Shown here piece by piece: positions 34,000-42,402 of a stretch of 46,581 nucleotides of DNA (its first letter is position 1; the number at the start of each line of letters is the position of its first letter). The stretch spans positions 73,705-120,285 of the forward strand of contig CANMCO010000012.1 in NCBI GenBank assembly GCA_947496355.1. The letters run 5' to 3'. The position numbers and the translations under genes are program-made. This DNA comes from an uncultured Aquimarina sp. GTDB taxonomy: Bacteria; Bacteroidota; Bacteroidia; Flavobacteriales; Flavobacteriaceae. Below the pieces are notes generated by a model. The model worked only from the letters and a program-made list of their open reading frames with translations. It was not told the DNA's origin and ran no database searches.

Positions 34000-36096
34000 T
34001 TACTTTAAAATTTGATATACTACAAGCGCAATACTATATGCCAAAGCACTCATAAATATCAACTGGGCCATTGGCCATTTCCAGCTATTGGTTTCTCTTT
34101 TTACGATTGCTAAGGTACTCATGCATTGCATGGCAAAAGCATAAAACAATAATAGTGATATCCCACTGGCAAAATTAAACAACGGACCACCAGTAACGGG
34201 ATTAACCTCTGCCGCCATTCTGTTTTTTATAGTTTCTTCTTCATCACTACCCACACTATAAATTGTAGCCAATGTACCTACAAAAACTTCTCTGGCCGCA
34301 AATGAACTAATGATTCCTATCCCTATTTTCCAATCATAACCCAGTGGTGCTACAATGGGTTCAATTGCTTTTCCGGCATACCCAATAAAGGAATGTTCTA
34401 GTTTATAGGATGCAATTTTATTATCTAATTCTTCTGGTGAAAGTTCAGAGTACTCTTGAGTTACAATCTCCTCTGCATTATTAAAATTTTCATTGGGCCC
34501 AAAACTGGCAAACACCCATAAAATGATTGAAATCGCCAAGATTATTTTACCTGCTCCAAAAACAAAGGCCTTTGTTTTTTCGACCACATTAATCGCAACG
34601 TTTTTTAATAGCGGAACCTTATACCCGGGCATTTCAATTACAAAATAAGATTTGCTTTTGATTTTTAATATTTTATTAAGTATCCATGCTGATCCTACGG
34701 CAGCACCAAAGCCAAGAAAATACAAAAACATTAATGTAAGGCTTTGATAGCTAAATAACCACCCTATTTTTTTATCGGGAATGACCAAAGAAATAATAAT
34801 AAGGTATACCGGTAGTCTTGCAGAACATGTAGTAAAAGGGACCACCAAAATTGTAATCAATCGTTCTTTCCAATTTTCGATATTACGAGTAGCCATTACA
34901 GCCGGAATAGCACATGCGGTTCCAGAAACCAATGGCACTACACTCTTACCACTCAATCCAAATCGCCGCATCACACGATCCATCAGAAAAACAACTCTAC
35001 TCATATAACCACTCTCCTCGAGAATTGAGATAAAAAGGAATAAAAAAGCAATTTGGGGGATAAAAATTACAATCCCTCCCAATCCAGGAATAATACCTTC
35101 TGTAATAAGATTTACAAAAGGTCCCGAAGGCAAGGTTGATTTTGTCGCCTCGCTTAACCAGGCAAACGCTTCATCAATTAGATCCATAGGGTAAGATGAC
35201 CAATCATAAATTGCTTGAAATATCAATAACAGGATGCTAAGGAAAATGAAATATCCCCAAAATTTATGAGTAAGTACTCTATCTAATCTCTCTCTTAATC
35301 CTGTTGCCGCTTTTTCATCTATTATGAGACCTCGTTTAAGTACGTCATTAATAAACTGATAGCGCTTAATAGTTTCTTTTTGCTGAAGTCGTTTAAGTTC
35401 ACTTTCAGATTTAATCTTAAAATCAGGGACCACAGACATATCCTGCTTGTCAAATTTCCTGAAATTTACATCTTGAGTAATTACTAACCAGAGCTTATAC
35501 AATGATTGATTTGGAAATGCCTTTTGTAACCTATCAAAATAGTCTGGCGCAAAGGATAATGCATTTAAACAAGCTGTTTTTGGCAGTAATGCATGAGATT
35601 CGATTAGTTTTTTAAGCTCGGCAATTCCTTCGTTTTTACGAGCACTAACTAAAGCTATTTTAGTATTTAATTCCTTCTCTAGCAGTGGAATATCTAACGT
35701 AATTCCTTTTCGGGTCATACGATCCGCCATATTGATCACCAAAATCGTAGGAATTTCTAAATCTTTGATTTGCGTAAAAAGAAGTAGGTTCCTCTTCAGG
35801 TTTTCTACATCACTAACCACTACGGCAACATCAGGAAAATCCTTATCTTTTTTATTAAGTAATAATTCGATTACTACATTTTCATCTAGTGAAGAGGCGT
35901 TAAGGCTATATGTACCCGGAAGATCTAATATATGTGCTTTTACACCACGAGATAATTTACATACTCCCTCTTTTTTCTCTACTGTGATCCCAGGATAATT
36001 ACCTACTTGTTGATTAAGACCGGTAAGTAAATTAAAAACAGATGTTTTTCCTGTATTAGGGTTTCCTATAAGTGAAACTTTGATCTGCTTGGCCAT
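34000..36096 (-). CDS. feoB: Ferrous iron transport protein B
   Basis: 698-residue inner membrane Fe(II) transporter with an N-terminal G domain. G motifs: GNPNTGKTS (P-loop, 11-19), VGNYPGITVE (switch I), DLPGTYSL (G3), NMAD (G4) and SARK (G5). A helical linker follows, then a membrane domain from about residue 275 with two Gate-like regions; the conserved cysteine-containing stretches SGTACAIPAVMATRN and PFTTCSARLPVY are present. Normal length. It is co-transcribed with feoA, 14 bases upstream, and followed by the small Cys-rich partner gene. It imports iron under low-oxygen or reducing conditions. Confidence 0.97.
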   Translation of the reverse strand: MAKQIKVSLIGNPNTGKTSVFNLLTGLNQQVGNYPGITVEKKEGVCKLSRGVKAHILDLPGTYSLNASSLDENVVIELLLNKKDKDFPDVAVVVSDVENLKRNLLLFTQIKDLEIPTILVINMADRMTRKGITLDIPLLEKELNTKIALVSARKNEGIAELKKLIESHALLPKTACLNALSFAPDYFDRLQKAFPNQSLYKLWLVITQDVNFRKFDKQDMSVVPDFKIKSESELKRLQQKETIKRYQFINDVLKRGLIIDEKAATGLRERLDRVLTHKFWGYFIFLSILLLIFQAIYDWSSYPMDLIDEAFAWLSEATKSTLPSGPFVNLITEGIIPGLGGIVIFIPQIAFLFLFISILEESGYMSRVVFLMDRVMRRFGLSGKSVVPLVSGTACAIPAVMATRNIENWKERLITILVVPFTTCSARLPVYLIIISLVIPDKKIGWLFSYQSLTLMFLYFLGFGAAVGSAWILNKILKIKSKSYFVIEMPGYKVPLLKNVAINVVEKTKAFVFGAGKIILAISIILWVFASFGPNENFNNAEEIVTQEYSELSPEELDNKIASYKLEHSFIGYAGKAIEPIVAPLGYDWKIGIGIISSFAAREVFVGTLATIYSVGSDEEETIKNRMAAEVNPVTGGPLFNFASGISLLLFYAFAMQCMSTLAIVKRETNSWKWPMAQLIFMSALAYSIALVVYQILK

Positions 36097-36110
36097 AAAA
36101 GTAACTGCTA

Positions 36111-36338
36111 TTAAATAATTTGAACTTCTATCTGCGCTGCAATTTCTTTACGGATCGCAAGATGACTACCATTTACATTAAGATAAATCGGGCACTGAAA
36201 TGGAGCCGTTTGTAATAATTCAACTTCATTTCCTGGCAAACAACCCATTTCCAGTAATTTAAGAGGAATTATATCTGAGGTAATTTCCTTAATCAATGCT
36301 CGTTGACCTCTTTTAAGATTTGCTATTGTAGTCTTCAA
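36111..36338 (-). CDS. feoA: Ferrous iron transport protein A
   Basis: Small SH3-like cytoplasmic protein working with FeoB. The conserved part runs from TTIANLKRGQRALIKEI through LLEMGCLPGNEVELL to AIRKEIAAQIEV. I place the start at the TTG at 36338, which gives 75 residues, the usual FeoA length. An ATG at 36410 in the same frame would add 24 hydrophobic residues, but a TACTTTTG promoter box lies at 36368-36375, inside that extension, which argues against it. The start choice is inference; the family is firm. Confidence 0.88.
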   Translation of the reverse strand: MKTTIANLKRGQRALIKEITSDIIPLKLLEMGCLPGNEVELLQTAPFQCPIYLNVNGSHLAIRKEIAAQIEVQII

Positions 36339-36367
36339 GTGTTTATTTAGATTAATTTTAAACAAGG

Positions 36368-36375
36368 CAAAAGTA
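36368..36375 (-). promoter_or_regulatory. -7 promoter element for feoAB
   Basis: TACTTTTG on the minus strand matches the Bacteroidota -7 consensus, with a TTTG 25 bases upstream of it (a slightly long spacing). Transcription would begin near 36361, which supports the short FeoA start. No convincing Fur-like palindrome was seen nearby. Confidence 0.5.
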
Positions 36376-36434
36376 AAGGAAAAAATCGTATTGAGAAAGC
36401 CAAACAACAATATAAATAGCCGGAAACGTAATTC

Positions 36435-37106
36435 TTACTTGTTCCCTTTCTTTAAAATAGCAATATCTTCTATCAACTTATCAATATCTTCTGGATTTGT
36501 TCCATCATAAAACCCTCGTATTTGCTTTTTCTTGTCAACCAGTACAAAATTCTCTGTATGCACCATATCATAAGGGCCTCCATCACCATCAGATTTTGCT
36601 GCCAAGTATGATTTTCTGGCCAAATCATAGATTTGCTTTTTATCTCCGGTGACCAAATTCCATTTGGCGTCATCAACACCCTTTTCTACTGCATATTTTT
36701 TTAACCTTGCAACACTATCTATTTTTGGAGTTACACTGTGCGAAAGCAATAAAACATCATGATCATCTTTCAATCGCTCTTGAATCTCTTTCATATGACC
36801 TGTCATAATGGGACAAATAGTCTGACAAGTAGTAAAGAAAAAATCGGCGACATAGATTTTGTCCTTATAGTTTTCTTGGGTGATCACCTCCCCATTCTGA
36901 TTTATTAATTTGAAATCTGCGATTTTGTGATATTTACGAATGTACTGAACCGTGCTATCTACCAACTCGGTATTTACCATTTCAGGCTCATAAATAGGTA
37001 ATATTTTTTTAGGCTTAAGAATAGCGTATATAATAGAAATTATAATTGCCGAGAGTACAAACAATACTATCCCGAAAAACTTATATTTTGAAAAAAACTG
37101 TAGCAT
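36435..37106 (-). CDS. SCO family protein (SCO1/SenC/PrrC)
   Basis: 223 residues with an N-terminal membrane anchor (about 10-30) and a thioredoxin-like periplasmic domain. The copper-binding motif is CQTIC (Cys94, Cys98) in FFFTTCQTICPIMTGHM, and the third ligand is His183 in MVHTENFVLV. SCO proteins deliver copper to cytochrome c oxidase or act as thiol reductases. It lies upstream of feoA on the same strand, but feoA has its own promoter box. TAATTTTG at 37125-37132 is a possible -7 element for this gene. Confidence 0.93.
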   Translation of the reverse strand: MLQFFSKYKFFGIVLFVLSAIIISIIYAILKPKKILPIYEPEMVNTELVDSTVQYIRKYHKIADFKLINQNGEVITQENYKDKIYVADFFFTTCQTICPIMTGHMKEIQERLKDDHDVLLLSHSVTPKIDSVARLKKYAVEKGVDDAKWNLVTGDKKQIYDLARKSYLAAKSDGDGGPYDMVHTENFVLVDKKKQIRGFYDGTNPEDIDKLIEDIAILKKGNK

Positions 37107-37124
37107 AGCTCATTTTTGTGCATG

Positions 37125-37132
37125 CAAAATTA
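37125..37132 (-). promoter_or_regulatory. -7 element for SCO gene
   Basis: TAATTTTG on the minus strand, 19 bases upstream of the SCO start codon, fits TAnnTTTG. No clear -33 box at the usual distance. Confidence 0.4.
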
Positions 37133-37228
37133 CAAGGTTTATCGCTTATAGAAGCTTTGTTTACCTTAAAAATATACTAAATATCATGATATCGCTTATG
37201 GATATTTTTATATGCTCTTCTAAAAGGT

Positions 37229-37236
37229 TACTTTTG
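37229..37236 (+). promoter_or_regulatory. -7 element for rseP
   Basis: TACTTTTG matches TAnnTTTG 27 bases upstream of the rseP start codon, in the divergent gap with the SCO gene. A -33 box is not obvious. Confidence 0.45.
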
Positions 37237-37262
37237 CGTGATTTAATTTTGAATAAGACCGA

Positions 37263-38585
37263 ATGAGTCCATTTTTTGTAAAAGCAATACAGCTACTATT
37301 AAGTTTATCGATCCTAATCGTTTTACACGAGTTAGGACATTTTATACCCGCTAAGTTATTTAAAACTCGTGTAGAGAAATTCTACCTGTTTTTTGATGTC
37401 AAATTTTCATTGTTCAAGAAAAAGATTGGAGAAACGGTGTATGGCATAGGATGGTTGCCGCTTGGTGGCTATGTTAAAATCGCTGGAATGATTGATGAAA
37501 GCATGGATAAGGAACAAATGGCAGGACCACCACAACCTTGGGAGTTTAGATCAAAACCGGCATGGCAACGATTGATCATCATGCTAGGAGGGGTTACTGT
37601 AAATATTATTCTTGGTTTTTTGATCTATATGGCCATTATTTTTACTTGGGGAACTAATCATGTTGGTATTGATGATATGCCAAAAGGATTTGCCATACAT
37701 GAATCTTTTAAACAATATGGGTTTGAAGATGGAGATCGAATTATAGCACTAAATGGAGATGAACTTGAAGATGTAATAGATGTTAATCATCATTTATTTA
37801 TGAGGGATGTAAAAACTATAAGCGTTTTACATCAAAACGGGCAAGAAGAAACAATCTCTCTCCCTGAAGATATTGGGACGTTCATGTTTGAAAATGGTAT
37901 AAGAAGACCTTTTTCACCAATTATCGCCCCGGTGTTAGGAGCTATAGAGGGTGATTCTCCGGCTGAAAAAGCTGGCTTGCAAGAGGGAGATAAATTTATA
38001 AAGTTTAATGGGCAAGAAATTAAGTATTGGAATGATTTCATGAGCCTAAAAGCGGCTGACTCTACTAATTCTGCTATTAAACTGACCTATGAAAGAAATG
38101 GGTTAGAAAATACTGTAACTATAACTCCGGGAGAAGATGGAATTGTTGGTGTATATCCTAAAGCAGATTATACCGTTCAGCATAAAGACTACTCATTTGG
38201 AGAAAGTATTACAAAAGGTTTTGAGTTCGGATACTGGACACTACACGATTATGTGGCGCAGTTTAAATATGTTTTTACTATAGAGGGAGCTAGCCAGGTT
38301 GGAGGATTTGGTGCTATTGGAAATCTTTTCCCAGATGCCTGGGATTGGAAAGCTTTTTGGGGCACCACAGCTTTTATCTCTATCATCTTAGCCTTTATGA
38401 ATATTTTACCTATTCCGGCGTTAGACGGGGGGCATGTTATGTTTTTATTGTATGAAATTATTGCAGGAAAAAAACCTAATGATAAGTTTATGGAGTATGC
38501 GCAACTTGTTGGTTTTATTATTCTTATAACCCTATTATTATTTGCAAATGGAAATGACATCTATCGCGCAATAGTTGGGAAATAA
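37263..38585 (+). CDS. rseP: RIP metalloprotease RseP (site-2 protease)
   Basis: 440-residue intramembrane zinc protease. The active site HELGH (22-26) lies in the first membrane helix and the third zinc ligand is in NILPIPALDGGHVMF near the C-terminus. One PDZ domain is recognisable at about 225-300 (GAIEGDSPAEKAGLQEGDKFI), with a more degenerate one before it. It cleaves anti-sigma factors and leftover signal peptides in the inner membrane. Single-gene unit, divergent from the SCO gene. Confidence 0.95.
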   Translation: MSPFFVKAIQLLLSLSILIVLHELGHFIPAKLFKTRVEKFYLFFDVKFSLFKKKIGETVYGIGWLPLGGYVKIAGMIDESMDKEQMAGPPQPWEFRSKPAWQRLIIMLGGVTVNIILGFLIYMAIIFTWGTNHVGIDDMPKGFAIHESFKQYGFEDGDRIIALNGDELEDVIDVNHHLFMRDVKTISVLHQNGQEETISLPEDIGTFMFENGIRRPFSPIIAPVLGAIEGDSPAEKAGLQEGDKFIKFNGQEIKYWNDFMSLKAADSTNSAIKLTYERNGLENTVTITPGEDGIVGVYPKADYTVQHKDYSFGESITKGFEFGYWTLHDYVAQFKYVFTIEGASQVGGFGAIGNLFPDAWDWKAFWGTTAFISIILAFMNILPIPALDGGHVMFLLYEIIAGKKPNDKFMEYAQLVGFIILITLLLFANGNDIYRAIVGK

Positions 38586-38605
38586 TAAAAAATTAAAAAA
38601 ATCTT

Positions 38606-38634
38606 TTTGAGAACTAAAAAATAGTATATATTTG
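38606..38634 (+). promoter_or_regulatory. Promoter for tRNA-Asn
   Basis: TTTG (38606-38609), a 17-base spacer and TATATTTG (38627-38634) fit the flavobacterial -33/-7 consensus well. A second TATATTTG lies at 38659-38666 but has no matching -33 box. Confidence 0.7.
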
Positions 38635-38678
38635 CACTCGCAAAAGAGAAAAACACTCTATATTTGCAAAGCATAAAT

Positions 38679-38752
38679 TCCTCCTTAGCTCAGTTGGTTA
38701 GAGCATCTGACTGTTAATCAGAGGGCCCTTGGTTCGAGTCCAAGAGGGGGAG
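38679..38752 (+). tRNA. tRNA-Asn (anticodon GTT)
   Basis: A 74-base cloverleaf. The acceptor TCCTCCT pairs with AGGGGGA (one T-G pair), with discriminator G at 38752. The D-arm carries AGCTCAGTTGGTTAGAGC, the anticodon arm CTGACTGTTAATCAG gives anticodon GTT, and the T-arm is CTTGG-TTCGAGT-CCAAG. CCA is not encoded, as usual in Bacteroidota. It has its own promoter and a strong terminator. It forms the boundary between the housekeeping block and the lanthipeptide region. Confidence 0.97.
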
Positions 38753-38755
38753 CAA

Positions 38756-38797
38756 AATAAAGCCTTAACTTGTTGAAGTTAAGGCTTTATTGTTTTA
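38756..38797 (+). terminator. Intrinsic terminator after tRNA-Asn
   Basis: A perfect 16-bp stem (AATAAAGCCTTAACTT and its complement) with a GTTG loop, followed by GTTTTATT. It starts four bases after the tRNA. Confidence 0.92.
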
Positions 38798-38867
38798 TTC
38801 AAGTTCTAAACTAAATATTTTTCTTCAACGAATTAACAATACGGTTTCTAGTTTTCTTAAAACCAAC

Positions 38868-38899
38868 AAAAAATATCCCCGCTAATAAGTAGCGGGGAT
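38868..38899 (-). terminator. Terminator of the lanthipeptide operon
   Basis: ATCCCCGCT/AGCGGGGAT forms a 9-bp GC-rich stem. On the minus strand it is followed by ATTTTTTG, so it stops transcription coming from the lanthipeptide genes. It lies about 350 bases beyond the last gene's stop, implying a long 3' untranslated region. Confidence 0.75.
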
Positions 38900-39250
38900 C
38901 ACAGCATCAAGAATGGTGCAGCGTTTTGGGATAAATAAACGATACTGCCATTTGATATTTGTATGTATAGATCAAATGGACTATTATTTTAAGAGATCAA
39001 ACGATCTCAATATTGTTCTTATGCGATACATTAAATTTTGGTTCACAAATTTTTAATGTAATTAGATCAATCAAAAAGGTTACGATACATTTGTTATTTT
39101 AAAAACAGGCAATACAAAGCACTGCAATTAATACAACAAAAAAATAAATTGAACGAAGTCTAAAACGTAGAGGTGTTGTTTTATGACTTTGGTAGGGTTA
39201 TGTAAATATACAATTTATTTTGAATTGAATTGCTTGAATACATCTGGATA
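38900..39250. other. Gene-free stretch with two inverted repeats
   Basis: No reading frame of interest on either strand. Two inverted repeats are visible: CCATTTGAT (38948-38956) with ATCAAATGG (38971-38979), and GAGATC (38993-38998) with GATCTC (39003-39008). On the minus strand this is the 3' untranslated part of the lanthipeptide operon before its terminator. Confidence 0.5.
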
Positions 39251-40144
39251 TTACACTTGGGCAGATTTCTTTTTAAATGTACGGATTCCCCAATCTACTT
39301 TATAGGTTCTGTATAGCAAATCATAAAGCACCATCTCATGCAATCTGTTTTTGGATCTAAATAACCTATTCATAAGCATGTGAATATAGCTACCCATTAA
39401 ACTATCCAATTCTCTTTTTTCAACCAATGATAAAACACTTGCAATCGCATTCGTGCTAAGGTTACTTTTTTCTTCTAATACATCTATGATAGGTGCATAA
39501 TCTGGATTTGATTCTCGTTCAAAAATTAAAAATTCTTTGATTTTACCATGCTCTTCCTTGAATTTTTTATCCATTTGCTTTTTCAGGAATTTATTCATCC
39601 CAAACTCGGCTCCAAATCCAGTTTTCAGACCTTCTAAGAGTTTCAGTTTCGCATCTGCATCATACTTAAAATCTGTAAGCAAGGTATCAATTGCTCGTAT
39701 GCCAAACAACCAGCGTAACTCTTCTCCCTCATCACCTTCGACCATACTTATAAAATCAGTAATCATCTTACTGTCGTAGAAAAACAATTCTTCTGATTGT
39801 TCTATGGTTTTAAGACCATAACGTTCTAATTCTCTTTGGTATGTATCCGTCTGCACTTTCCAAATTAAATCCTCACTTATATACTCTTGTATAGGTACGT
39901 GCAAGGCATTAATAATCTCTGAAACGTTTTGGGGATCGGTATAATGAAATCGAACACGGATATGATGTTTTGGATCTCGATATCGTATAAAAAACCATTT
40001 ATCGATAATTTTATTTTCGAGAAGCGTATCGGCAACCTCTTTGATTATATTTGTAAGTACCAGATCAGAGGTCTTGGGACCTGTATATATTTTATAGTAC
40101 AACCACTCGCCACCAATAATAAAAGATCGTTGTGTATCAGCCAT
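39251..40144 (-). CDS. LanB elimination subunit (lantibiotic dehydratase C-terminal domain protein)
   Basis: 297-residue stand-alone version of the SpaB_C/thiopeptide-type bacteriocin biosynthesis domain. In class I lanthipeptide maturation this domain removes glutamate from glutamylated Ser/Thr to leave dehydroalanine or dehydrobutyrine. Visible marks are the opening GGEWLYYKIYTG, FIRYRDP (Arg54, Arg56) followed by HIRVRF, and SYIHMLMNRLF (His255, Asn259, Arg260), the conserved block with the elimination-site His. It overlaps the LanB N-terminal gene by 8 bases, so the two halves are translated together. Canonical LanB (NisB) is one chain of about 1000 residues; the split form is known from the pinensin system of Chitinophaga. 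Last gene of the operon. Confidence 0.93.
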   Translation of the reverse strand: MADTQRSFIIGGEWLYYKIYTGPKTSDLVLTNIIKEVADTLLENKIIDKWFFIRYRDPKHHIRVRFHYTDPQNVSEIINALHVPIQEYISEDLIWKVQTDTYQRELERYGLKTIEQSEELFFYDSKMITDFISMVEGDEGEELRWLFGIRAIDTLLTDFKYDADAKLKLLEGLKTGFGAEFGMNKFLKKQMDKKFKEEHGKIKEFLIFERESNPDYAPIIDVLEEKSNLSTNAIASVLSLVEKRELDSLMGSYIHMLMNRLFRSKNRLHEMVLYDLLYRTYKVDWGIRTFKKKSAQV

Positions 40145-42380
40145 GATTTGTTTGTGTGTTTTTTAGTTTTTTCTCATTATAAAATGAAAAGACCACTTGA
40201 TTGGTGTATGCTTCATTTTCTTCTTTTACAATACCATCTTCTGCATGCAAAAACTCCTGAAGCTTAAATGATGGTCTCTTTTTTACTGTTGCCAACAACA
40301 TTTTTACCGTCGATATGTTTTTAGTGTTCACCAGTAGTTCATTATCTCCATCAATAAGCAACACAAACTGAGGCAGGTTTTTTAGCGCTACAAACTTATC
40401 TAATGCTGTAGCGAGTTTATCCTGATTATTATAATTATCTAATAACGTTTTTATCTCATCTCCCTTAATATGCCATGTGGTTGGAGATAATATTACGCCA
40501 TTGTACTCTAGGCGAGGTAAAAAATCAAACTCCCCTTCTAGCGGCCCCCAGTGAAAACCGACTCCAGATCTAATATTCTGCATTTGCATATTGGCCAAAA
40601 ATTGATAAATAGGAAGGGCATTGCCAGAATAGTTATGTGCATTGGTAAGATGCGGACGCACCTCTTTATTATATTTCTTTGATCGTAACCTTACTTTCCC
40701 GTTTGGTGATGCAGATATCATCAAATCATCCAACGTTAATTGATTCTTGGTGTTTACAATTGACTTTGCCAAATATGGGATTTCGTATTTCCTAAAAGCA
40801 GGACGCATCAGGATATTTCCTACTCTGGATTCTGGTAGATGAACAATCTCTGCAAGAATTTTATCGGGGTTTTGCTGTTCTTCTATATCGATTATTTGCT
40901 GTGTATGTTGCAGTAATTCGTCCTCGCCATGACAAAAACGCCCCAGTAGATTGGCTGCGCTAGATCCTCCTGCATTTGACAATACAATCTTTTCTTCACC
41001 ATCTATAGTTACAATTTCTACCATAGATGAGATTGTATCTGGCAGATCTTCCCAGTTTTCCTTAAAGTCCTTGAAATCTTCATCGGTAATCACAATCTTG
41101 CTTTCGTTCTGGGCAATAGCTTTTAAAAGTTTTTTCTGAAGAATAGAATGAACCGGAGACCATTTTATGTCTCTAGATTGTACCCCATTATCTTTTTGTG
41201 GCAGCATCAAATCATCTACAATTTTGCTCACATCACCATCTGCATTATTTTGTAAAAATCCAACTCCCAACTCTACATCCAGCGCTCTTGAAAGAGGTAC
41301 TTCTCTATCTTCATATCGCTCATAAAATGCATTTTTGAAAGACGAAACCAAAGTCTCTGCTGGCGGAAGGGATATTTTATTAAGCAGTGTTAGCGCTTTT
41401 CTCACCTTATGCAGGTGTTTTTTATCTAATGTATTGGCTTTTGGCGACAGCGACATATCGGTCTGAAACATAAACTTAAGTTCAAACCCTACTTCTAATT
41501 TCTTAAGGGATTCGCTTAACTGAATATATAGGTCTGCTTCATTGCCTATTGCGCTATCTAATTTTTCTAATATACTTTGGGTATTTTCTAATTCTGAAAT
41601 GATTTGTTCTGTACCCTTAATTTTTCGCAATACAGGTAGTAGCTGATCCATAAACTCTGGACCAGAAACCGAAGGTTCTAATTCGCTAATAAGCAACTGG
41701 CTTTCTACTAACTGGCCAATGAAATCTTTGGCATCCTCTATCGTGATTTCATCATCAACCAATAACGCTGCCAGGTCATTAAGCAATGCTCCCTCTTGTG
41801 CTTTTTCTAATATTTTTTCTAAATATTCTGAAGCTTCTACCCCTACAATATGGTGAACTCTTTTACTATTAATATACGTGTATTCTACATATCGTAACTG
41901 AGGTCCTGTTTTATAAATACTGGTATTTGGATAAAAAAGAAGCTGTTCTCTAATGGTATTGTTTTTAACAATATCCTGGGATAAGGCTACAAGATAGTTC
42001 ATGTCTAATCTTGTATGTCTTTTGTTTTTTGATTTGGGCTGAAGCTCAATATTAGTTTCATCTGCAAACTCGCCTACAGATGTTCCTGCAAAAAGTCCAA
42101 AAGGAGTACATCTTGATGACATACGGCTAATATATTTTAGCACAGAAGACATCATTCTGTCTGATTTATCTTTATCCTTAATTTCGCCGTTGAGCCATTT
42201 TTCAAACTCAACATAAAGAGAAGGAGATGCCAAAAAAATAGCTTCTTTAATAATCTTATCTGCACATACTTGCCTTAATTCTTCTTCAGATAAGATAGTA
42301 TCTTTGGTGAGATTTTTGTAAAAAGAAAAGGAAAATAATGGCGCACGTAGAACGTACTTAGAAAAATTTTTATAAATCAT
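40137..42380 (-). CDS. LanB glutamylation subunit (lantibiotic dehydratase N-terminal domain protein)
   Basis: 747-residue lantibiotic dehydratase lacking the elimination domain. RMSSRCTPFGLFAG at 86-99 is the signature of the Lant_dehydr_N family; NAHNYSGNALPIYQFL and FLPRLEYNGVIL in the C-terminal half are also typical. The subunit uses glutamyl-tRNA to glutamylate Ser and Thr of the precursor core, and the separate downstream subunit eliminates the glutamate. N-terminal parts of LanB also hold the leader-binding RRE, though I cannot delimit it by eye. It follows the lanC gene at 42403 by 22 bases. Nothing suggests damage; the split is genuine because the two frames overlap at ATG/stop. Confidence 0.93.
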   Translation of the reverse strand: MIYKNFSKYVLRAPLFSFSFYKNLTKDTILSEEELRQVCADKIIKEAIFLASPSLYVEFEKWLNGEIKDKDKSDRMMSSVLKYISRMSSRCTPFGLFAGTSVGEFADETNIELQPKSKNKRHTRLDMNYLVALSQDIVKNNTIREQLLFYPNTSIYKTGPQLRYVEYTYINSKRVHHIVGVEASEYLEKILEKAQEGALLNDLAALLVDDEITIEDAKDFIGQLVESQLLISELEPSVSGPEFMDQLLPVLRKIKGTEQIISELENTQSILEKLDSAIGNEADLYIQLSESLKKLEVGFELKFMFQTDMSLSPKANTLDKKHLHKVRKALTLLNKISLPPAETLVSSFKNAFYERYEDREVPLSRALDVELGVGFLQNNADGDVSKIVDDLMLPQKDNGVQSRDIKWSPVHSILQKKLLKAIAQNESKIVITDEDFKDFKENWEDLPDTISSMVEIVTIDGEEKIVLSNAGGSSAANLLGRFCHGEDELLQHTQQIIDIEEQQNPDKILAEIVHLPESRVGNILMRPAFRKYEIPYLAKSIVNTKNQLTLDDLMISASPNGKVRLRSKKYNKEVRPHLTNAHNYSGNALPIYQFLANMQMQNIRSGVGFHWGPLEGEFDFLPRLEYNGVILSPTTWHIKGDEIKTLLDNYNNQDKLATALDKFVALKNLPQFVLLIDGDNELLVNTKNISTVKMLLATVKKRPSFKLQEFLHAEDGIVKEENEAYTNQVVFSFYNEKKLKNTQTNHG

Positions 42381-42402
42381 ATTTGTTTCTTCCTGGTTTG
42401 AA

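Noticed and set aside
38659..38666. Second TATATTTG before the tRNA
   Set aside because: No matching -33 box at a suitable distance and it lies only 13 bases from the tRNA; likely not a promoter.
40137..40144. Possible frameshift splitting a full-length LanB
   Set aside because: The two frames overlap with a normal start, both halves have complete domain boundaries, and split LanB proteins are known in Bacteroidota.
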